Source: Clostridium transplantifaecale
Lineage (GTDB): Bacteria > Bacillota > Clostridia > Lachnospirales > Lachnospiraceae
Assembly: GCF_900626075.1 (NCBI RefSeq)
Contig: NZ_UYZY01000002.1
Location: 930,001-994,000, forward strand
Length of the DNA stretch: 64,000 nt
Direction: 5' to 3'
In this document: positions 58,896-64,000 of the stretch, one piece after another
Position numbering within the stretch: the stretch's first letter is position 1
Layout: every line of letters begins with the position of its first letter
Program-made: the position numbers and the translations under genes
Notes under the pieces: generated by a model
What the model saw: the letters and a program-made list of their open reading frames with translations, nothing else
The model's database searches: none
What the model was told of the DNA's origin: nothing

Positions 58896-60002
58896 ATGAA
58901 AAAAGTTTTGGCAGTAGTACTCGCATCAGCAATGGCAATGTCCCTTACGGCGTGTTCCAGCCAGAAACCTGCGGAGACAGCAGCGGCTACAGTAGCGGAA
59001 ACGCAGGCTGAGACCAAAGAGGCGGCAGAGGAGACAGCGGCTCCGGAGAGCGCAGCAGCAGAAGTAACCGATTTAAAGGGTAAGATGATGGGTGTTGTTA
59101 CACCGGCAGCCGACCACGGATTTACAGCAGAATCCATCCAGCACTGCGAGGCAGAAGTTAAATTGCTGGCAGAAAAATACGGATTTGACTACAAATTCAT
59201 GACGGCAGCAGAGTCAGGCGAGCAGAGCAACGCAGTAGAAACAATCTTAGGGCTTAACCCGGACGTTATGGTTCTCTGGCCTGTAACAGGCGACGAGCTC
59301 AGAAGTGCGGCACAGCAGGTACAGGACGCAGGCGTTCCGTTAATCATCTATGACCGTCTGATCGAAGGTTTTGAGCCGACAAGCTGGATCATGGGCGACA
59401 ACGATGCAATCGGCGAAGGCGCAGGCGAATATTTCAGCGAATACTTCAAAGATGAACTGGCAGCAGGCGAAGTAGGAATGCTTGAATTCAAGGGTGACTC
59501 TTCTACAGTTCCGATGCAGCGTTCCAACGGTTTCTGGAAGACGGCAGACAAGAACTTCAAAAAGATTCAGGAATTCTCCACAGACTGGAGCCAGCAGAAA
59601 GCCATGGAGCAGATGGAAGACTTCTTAAACACAAAGAGTGCGGAAGAAATCGAATCCGTACAGGCTATATTCACACATGACGACGAGATCGTATTTGGTA
59701 TTGTTGAAGCATTAAAGAACTACAACGGACCGGCTAAACTGAACATCAAACTTATCTCCGGCGTATCCGGTGGAGAAGGCTTCATGAAATTATATGAAGG
59801 TTCCGGACTTGAGGGCATCGACTTCATGACCTATACATTCTCCCCATCCATGGTACGTGACGCCGTTGACCTTGGACTTAATGTACTCGAAGGAAAAACT
59901 CTGGATGCAAGCTACCTGATCCCGACCGAGATGATTGACAAGAGCAATTACAAAGAATACATGGAATCTGACTTATACAAGATTCGTTACAGCTTACAGT
60001 AG
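58896..60002 (+). CDS. Sugar-binding lipoprotein of the ABC importer (RbsB/XylF-like)
   Basis: This is a 368-residue lipoprotein. Signal VLAVVLASAMAMSL and lipobox TAC (cysteine about residue 18) are followed by an Ala/Glu/Thr spacer. The binding part has GVVTPAADHGFTAESIQHCE, VMVLWPVTGDELRSAAQQVQ and AGVPLIIYDRLIEGF, a type I periplasmic-binding fold typical of ribose/xylose/galactose-class proteins. AAGGAGG is 7 bases before ATG 58896; in-frame starts further upstream overlap the regulator gene. The exact sugar is not visible. Confidence 0.92.
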   Translation: MKKVLAVVLASAMAMSLTACSSQKPAETAAATVAETQAETKEAAEETAAPESAAAEVTDLKGKMMGVVTPAADHGFTAESIQHCEAEVKLLAEKYGFDYKFMTAAESGEQSNAVETILGLNPDVMVLWPVTGDELRSAAQQVQDAGVPLIIYDRLIEGFEPTSWIMGDNDAIGEGAGEYFSEYFKDELAAGEVGMLEFKGDSSTVPMQRSNGFWKTADKNFKKIQEFSTDWSQQKAMEQMEDFLNTKSAEEIESVQAIFTHDDEIVFGIVEALKNYNGPAKLNIKLISGVSGGEGFMKLYEGSGLEGIDFMTYTFSPSMVRDAVDLGLNVLEGKTLDASYLIPTEMIDKSNYKEYMESDLYKIRYSLQ

Positions 60003-60280
60003 TGATGAAAGCGCGCTGTTACTGTTCACAGGAAGTATTCCGCGAGGTGTTTTTTGTGAGTGGAGCGTAGCGAAAGTCACAGAAAACCCGAGGGTTGCGG
60101 CGCGAAAAGGCGTTTTTTGCCGTTTCTGTGCATCGCGCAGCGTGTTACTGGGCACGGAGTGAACAGTAACAGCGCGCTTTGCGCAGTTTTACCGTAATTA
60201 ACGATGAAAAGCACGCTCCGCGGACTTTTCACCGTCATCAAGGAGTGATAAGCCGGTCGGTTACTAACCGGCCGGCTTTT
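60003..60280. repeat. Repeat-rich spacer: 19-bp inverted repeat, REP-like copy 3 and a terminator-like hairpin
   Basis: GCGCGCTGTTACTGTTCAC (60011-60029) is the exact reverse complement of 60159-60177, enclosing 129 bases with further GC-rich short palindromes. A REP-like palindrome (60201-60235) follows. Next is a 12-bp stem (AGCCGGTCGGTT, 60251-60262, with AACCGGCCGGCT, 60266-60277, one G-U pair) followed by TTTT. The array lies between the binding-protein and ATPase genes and could lower expression of the latter. Confidence 0.65.
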
Positions 60281-60301
60281 CCTGTAGAGGAGGTTCCACC
60301 T

Positions 60302-61804
60302 ATGAAATTGGAAATGCAAAAAATCAGCAAGGAATTTGGTCCCGTCCTGGCGCTTCAGGATGTGGATTTTCAGATAGGAAGCGGAGAAATCCACGGCCTG
60401 CTGGGAGAAAACGGGGCAGGCAAAACCACATTAATGAATATTTTATCCGGCAATTTTCCTCCCACCTCCGGGAAAATAATAATTGACGGCAATGAAATTA
60501 CAAATATGACTCCTCAGAAGTCAATGGAAATGAAAATCCGGTTCATTCACCAGGAACTTAACCTGTGTAATGATTTGAAGGTTTATGAAAATATGTTCCT
60601 GGGCGAAGAACTTACGAATAAAGCAGGAATGGTAGAGAAGAAGACGGAGATTAAGAGGGCGCAGGAAGTGCTGGACAGCATGAATGTAAAGATTGACGCC
60701 ACGGCTCTTGTAGGCGAGCTGGAGACGGCCAAAAAGCAGCTGGTCGAGATAGCCAAAGCCCTTCTGTTCCAGTCCGAGCTTATTATCATGGATGAGCCTA
60801 CCACGGCCTTGAACAACCAGGAAATCGAAAATCTGTTTACGATCATGAGACGCCTTAAGGGGCAGGGAGTAAGTTTTATTTATATTTCCCACAAGATGCC
60901 GGAGATTTTTACAATCTGTGATAAATACACGGTTCTCAGGGACGGCAAGTTTATCGAAACCGGCTTTATAAAGGATATCAATGAACATCAGGCCACCGAG
61001 CTTCTGATTGGAAAAACCTTTGTCAACGCGAACCTAAAAGAGCAGCAGGAACCGTGCATGGAGGAAGAGGTCGTACTGTCGGTGAGCGGGCTGACAGGGG
61101 AGACCTTCGAGGATATTACCTTTGATCTCCACAAAGGCGAGGTAATTGCAATTACCGGCCTTCAGGGAGCCGGAAGCGGAGAGCTGGCCACGGCCCTGTT
61201 CGGAGCCACACCGTCGAAGGGCGGCACGGTTGCGACACGGAACGGCAAACTGAACACCAGGAGCATACTGGATGTAATGCGCCACCGCGTGGCAATGATT
61301 CCATGCAACAGGAAGGAGAGGGGAATTCTCCCGGACTTAAGCATCAGGGACAATAACTCAATGGCATATTTCACACTGCTTCATAAAAAGTGTGTCATCA
61401 GCAATAAAGAAGAAAACGACCGTTTTGAGAAGAACAGAAGCAAGATGGAGATCAAGGTCGGAAGCGAGAAAGATCCGATTACATCCCTTTCGGGCGGCAA
61501 CCAGCAGAAGGTAATCGTAGGCAGGTGGCTGGAGACGGACGCCGACGTCATGATTATGGATAATCCGACCCAGGGTATCGACGTGGGCGCAAAATACGCC
61601 ATCTACAAGCTGATACTGGAACTTGCGTCCCAGGGCAAGGGGATCCTGGTCTTCAGCACGGAATTTCCGGAGATCTATCAGATTGCCGACCGGTGTATCG
61701 TAATGTATAAAGGGAAAATAAACGGGATACTCGAGAGAGAAGAACTGAATGAGGCGGGCGTGATGGCGCTTTCGACAGGAACGAAAACGGAGGTACAGGC
61801 ATGA
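60302..61804 (+). CDS. Sugar ABC transporter ATP-binding protein, two-domain (RbsA/MglA/XylG type)
   Basis: This is a 500-residue importer ATPase with two fused ABC domains. Domain 1 has Walker A LLGENGAGKTTLMNIL, Q-loop FIHQELNLC and Walker B LIIMDEPTTAL; its signature is degenerate (ELETAKKQLVEIAKAL). Domain 2 has a non-canonical Walker A (GLQGAGSGELATALF), signature LSGGNQQKVIVGRWL and Walker B VMIMDNPTQGIDVGAK. Such asymmetry is normal for this family. ATG 60302 has AGAGGAGG 8 bases upstream. The stop overlaps the permease start (ATGA). Confidence 0.93.
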   Translation: MKLEMQKISKEFGPVLALQDVDFQIGSGEIHGLLGENGAGKTTLMNILSGNFPPTSGKIIIDGNEITNMTPQKSMEMKIRFIHQELNLCNDLKVYENMFLGEELTNKAGMVEKKTEIKRAQEVLDSMNVKIDATALVGELETAKKQLVEIAKALLFQSELIIMDEPTTALNNQEIENLFTIMRRLKGQGVSFIYISHKMPEIFTICDKYTVLRDGKFIETGFIKDINEHQATELLIGKTFVNANLKEQQEPCMEEEVVLSVSGLTGETFEDITFDLHKGEVIAITGLQGAGSGELATALFGATPSKGGTVATRNGKLNTRSILDVMRHRVAMIPCNRKERGILPDLSIRDNNSMAYFTLLHKKCVISNKEENDRFEKNRSKMEIKVGSEKDPITSLSGGNQQKVIVGRWLETDADVMIMDNPTQGIDVGAKYAIYKLILELASQGKGILVFSTEFPEIYQIADRCIVMYKGKINGILEREELNEAGVMALSTGTKTEVQA

Positions 61805-62778
61805 GTACAGCAAAGACTTCAGACAAAGATTTTAAACAGATTTGGTCCAATATAACGACAAACTACAGCCATTGGCTGAGCTTTATATTACTGCTGATTG
61901 TAGCAGTGATTATCAATCCATCCTTCCTCTCAATCACAAACCTGACAAACCAGTTTGTACAGGGCGCGATTGTGGGAATCTGTGCCATGGGCATGAGCCT
62001 TGTTATCTCGGCCGGCATGATCGACCTTTCCGTCGGTTCCTCCGTAGCCCTGATATCAGGACTTGGGGTTTCCCTGTTAAACAAGACACACAGTATCACG
62101 CTGTGCCTCTTATTCTGCCTTGGATTCGGCCTTTTACTGGGACTGATCAACGGCGTGTTTATCACAAAGGGAAATATTGCCCCGTTCATCGTTACGCTGG
62201 CAACCTTTTCGGCCTATCGCTCCATTATCACACAGCTTGGACAGGGCGGACCTTTCACCGTTGACAAGAGCATGTACGATGCATTCCGTTATGTTGCGTC
62301 CGGCAAGATTTTCGGAATTCCGCATCTGATGATTATCTTTATCCTGATTACCCTGCTGACTGGCTTCATCATGGCCAAGACGAAATTCGGCCGCTATGTT
62401 TACGCGGTTGGTTCCAACCAGCAGGCGGCCAGACTGACCGGTATCAAGGTCGGCAATGTGAAAACAATGATTTACTGCTATGCAGGAATACTTTACGGCC
62501 TTGCGGCATTCCTTTTGGCAAGCCGTCTGACTTCCATCCAGGCAGCCAGCGCCGGAGACGGTTATGAGATGGATGCTATTGCCGCGGTTGCCATCGGCGG
62601 AACGGCTATGGAAGGCGGACGCGGAAAAATTATCGGAACATTTTTGGGTGTCCTGATGCTGCGGATTATCCAGACGATCCTGATAATGGCAAACGTGCCG
62701 CCATTCTTAAACGGCCTTGTAAGAGGTATCGTTATCATCGTGGCCGTGCTTGCACAGTCTAAGAAAAAGAATAAATAA
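61801..62778 (+). CDS. Sugar ABC transporter permease (RbsC/BPD_transp_2 family)
   Basis: This is a 325-residue membrane protein with about eight to ten helices. The family's motifs are present: GMSLVISAGMIDLSVGSSVALISG, NGVFITKGNIAPFIVTLATF, TKFGRYVYAVGSNQQAARLTGI and AIAAVAIGGTAMEGGRGKIIGTFLG. It starts inside the ATPase stop codon. It completes the importer with the lipoprotein at 58896 and the ATPase at 60302. A 14-base direct repeat (AGAATAAATAACGG) spans its stop codon and recurs at 62806-62819. Confidence 0.93.
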   Translation: MSTAKTSDKDFKQIWSNITTNYSHWLSFILLLIVAVIINPSFLSITNLTNQFVQGAIVGICAMGMSLVISAGMIDLSVGSSVALISGLGVSLLNKTHSITLCLLFCLGFGLLLGLINGVFITKGNIAPFIVTLATFSAYRSIITQLGQGGPFTVDKSMYDAFRYVASGKIFGIPHLMIIFILITLLTGFIMAKTKFGRYVYAVGSNQQAARLTGIKVGNVKTMIYCYAGILYGLAAFLLASRLTSIQAASAGDGYEMDAIAAVAIGGTAMEGGRGKIIGTFLGVLMLRIIQTILIMANVPPFLNGLVRGIVIIVAVLAQSKKKNK

Positions 62779-62899
62779 CGGTTCGGAAGGTACTGAATAG
62801 TTACAAGAATAAATAACGGCGGGCTGCAGTATTTGGCCGGCAGAGACAGTTAAGATACAGATGCGCAGAATACATAACATAATTTAAGGGGGATTTGTA

Positions 62900-63937
62900 A
62901 TGTTTAAAATCGGTATTATCGGTTGCGGAAAAATTTCTCAGGTCAGGCACATCCCGGAATATGCAGATAATGCAGATGCTAAGCTGGAAGGATATTATGA
63001 CTTAAACAGGGAGAGGGCTGAGGAACTGGCCGCACAGTACGGCGGAAAGGTATTTGATTCCTATGAGGAGCTTCTCGCCGATAAAGAAATCGATGCAGTC
63101 AGCGTCTGCGTCGCAAACCATGCCCATGCCAGGATCACAATCGAGGCCCTGAGGGCGGGAAAACATGTGCTCTGTGAAAAACCGATGGCAATGAGCCTGA
63201 AGGAATGTGAGGATATGGTCCGCGTGGCAAGGGAGACGGGACGTTTCCTGATGGTGGGCCACAACCAGAGACTTGCAAAGGCCCATGCCGAGGCGCGGAA
63301 GCTGATTAAAGAGGGGCTGATTGGGGATATTGTGACCTTTAAAACCAATTTTGCCCATGGCGGTCCGGAGACATGGAGTATTGATCCGGGAAGCAGTGTA
63401 TGGTTCTTTGACAAGGAAAAAGCGGTAATGGGCGCTATGGCCGACCTGGGAATCCACAAGACGGATCTGATACAGTACCTGACTGGTTCCAGAGTGGCCG
63501 AGGTGATTGGTTATCTGGGCGCTCTCGACAAGAGGGATTCGTCCGGCAAATTGATTGGAGTGGACGATAATGCCATTTGTATTTACAAGATGGAGAGCGG
63601 CTGCATCGGCACGATGACGGCGAGCTGGACCTGCTACGGCGCCGAGGACAACTCCACGATTCTCTACGGAACAAAAGGAGTCATGAAGATATACAGCGAT
63701 CCGGCCCATTCCATTGTCGTGGAACTCAAGGGCGGAGAAAAAATCTGCTATGATCTGGATAAAATACAGACCAACGACAACCAGACCAAGTCGGGGGTAA
63801 TCGATCTGTTTATGGAATGCCTGGTGAACAATACGCCTCCTGAGATAAGCGGAGAGGAAGCGCTGGCAGCCATGAAAGCGGTGTTTGCCGCTGTGGAAAG
63901 CTCTGAGACGGGCAGAAGCGTGAAAGTAAACCAGTAA
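62900..63937 (+). CDS. Gfo/Idh/MocA family oxidoreductase
   Basis: This is a 345-residue NAD(P)-dependent sugar dehydrogenase. The Rossmann motif (IGIIGCGKISQVRHI), the catalytic Lys in HVLCEKPMAM (about residue 95) and the DLGIHKTDLIQYL segment with the conserved Asp and His are all visible. It probably oxidises the sugar, inositol or sugar derivative brought in by the importer. AAGGGGG is 9 bases before the ATG. A new gene begins 30 bases after its stop, likely in the same operon. Confidence 0.92.
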   Translation: MFKIGIIGCGKISQVRHIPEYADNADAKLEGYYDLNRERAEELAAQYGGKVFDSYEELLADKEIDAVSVCVANHAHARITIEALRAGKHVLCEKPMAMSLKECEDMVRVARETGRFLMVGHNQRLAKAHAEARKLIKEGLIGDIVTFKTNFAHGGPETWSIDPGSSVWFFDKEKAVMGAMADLGIHKTDLIQYLTGSRVAEVIGYLGALDKRDSSGKLIGVDDNAICIYKMESGCIGTMTASWTCYGAEDNSTILYGTKGVMKIYSDPAHSIVVELKGGEKICYDLDKIQTNDNQTKSGVIDLFMECLVNNTPPEISGEEALAAMKAVFAAVESSETGRSVKVNQ

Positions 63938-63967
63938 AAGACGTGATGATGTGATACGGGAGGTAGA

Positions 63968-64000
63968 ATGATGAAACTGGGACTTGTGAGTGCAATTCTG
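63968..64000 (+). CDS. Start of a further operon gene, possibly sugar phosphate isomerase/epimerase (cut by window end)
   Basis: ATGATG at 63968 follows GGGAGG by 5 bases and opens a frame MMKLGLVSAIL to the window edge. Such a beginning is common in xylose-isomerase-like TIM-barrel proteins that accompany Gfo/Idh/MocA enzymes, but eleven codons are too few to be sure. Confidence 0.4.
   Translation, partial: MMKLGLVSAIL

Noticed and set aside
60003-60300. CRISPR-like array because of several short palindromes
   Set aside because: The repeats are not evenly spaced, not identical, and there are no spacers or cas genes; inverted-repeat and REP-like structure explain it.

Overview
The window reads as chromosome of a Gram-positive anaerobe of the Lachnospiraceae type (for example a [Clostridium] symbiosum or Enterocloster relative). 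This is inferred from the fairly high G+C for a clostridium, AGGAGG-type ribosome sites, lipoprotein signal peptides with the AC/GC lipobox, sortase-anchored pili, YesM/YesN-type two-component systems and many solute uptake operons. No tRNA, rRNA, CRISPR array, phage or intact insertion sequence was seen.

Layout. (1) 1-14252: a dipeptide/oligopeptide ABC transporter (DppD-F-B-C and its binding lipoprotein) runs into a PfkB sugar kinase of the fructoselysine-6-kinase type, a hydantoinase/oxoprolinase pair (HyuA/HyuB) and a SIS-domain deglycase of the FrlB type. An M20 peptidase, an AraC regulator and a GntR/UTRA regulator flank it. Together they look like uptake and breakdown of glycated (Amadori-type) peptides or amino acids with a ring-opening step. 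(2) 14540-15376: a secreted protein of unknown function. (3) 15541-30895: a pilus locus. Three regulators with winged-helix/BTAD (SARP-like) or PAS features and two small conserved proteins come first. They are followed by a signal peptidase I, a 2122-residue adhesin, a backbone pilin, a class C sortase, a minor pilin and a second sortase. Promoters here carry near-identical direct repeats just upstream of a TATAAT box. (4) 31206-37971: a YesM/YesN-type two-component system next to an iron/sugar-phosphate-type ABC transporter. (5) 38100-39025: two gene remnants (YkvI-like permease and LysR regulator) that have both lost their 5' ends, as if one deletion removed a divergent promoter. (6) 39261-43243: a short KdpD/KdpE pair without kdpFABC, methionine aminopeptidase with a SEC-C tag, and a DUF1266-DUF2185 protein. 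(7) 43310-44377: about 1 kb without protein genes, holding two inverted copies of a roughly 340-nt element with compensatory base changes in its stems, i.e. a structured RNA I cannot name. (8) 44378-55565: a cysteine-rich CCG-domain protein and a PrpR-like regulator, divergent from an operon with a four-carbon acid-sugar kinase, Fe-alcohol dehydrogenase, DapA-family aldolase, PdxA-family dehydrogenase, TAXI-TRAP transporter and YhcH-family protein, consistent with threonate/erythronate-type acid use. (9) 56030-57247: a sodium/glutamate symporter. (10) 57842-64000: a LacI-regulated sugar ABC transporter with a Gfo/Idh/MocA oxidoreductase and the first codons of a further gene.

The most interesting items are the paired structured RNA element, the repeat-based promoters of the pilus locus, the glycated-peptide gene set with HyuAB, and the deletion scar at 38.4 kb.
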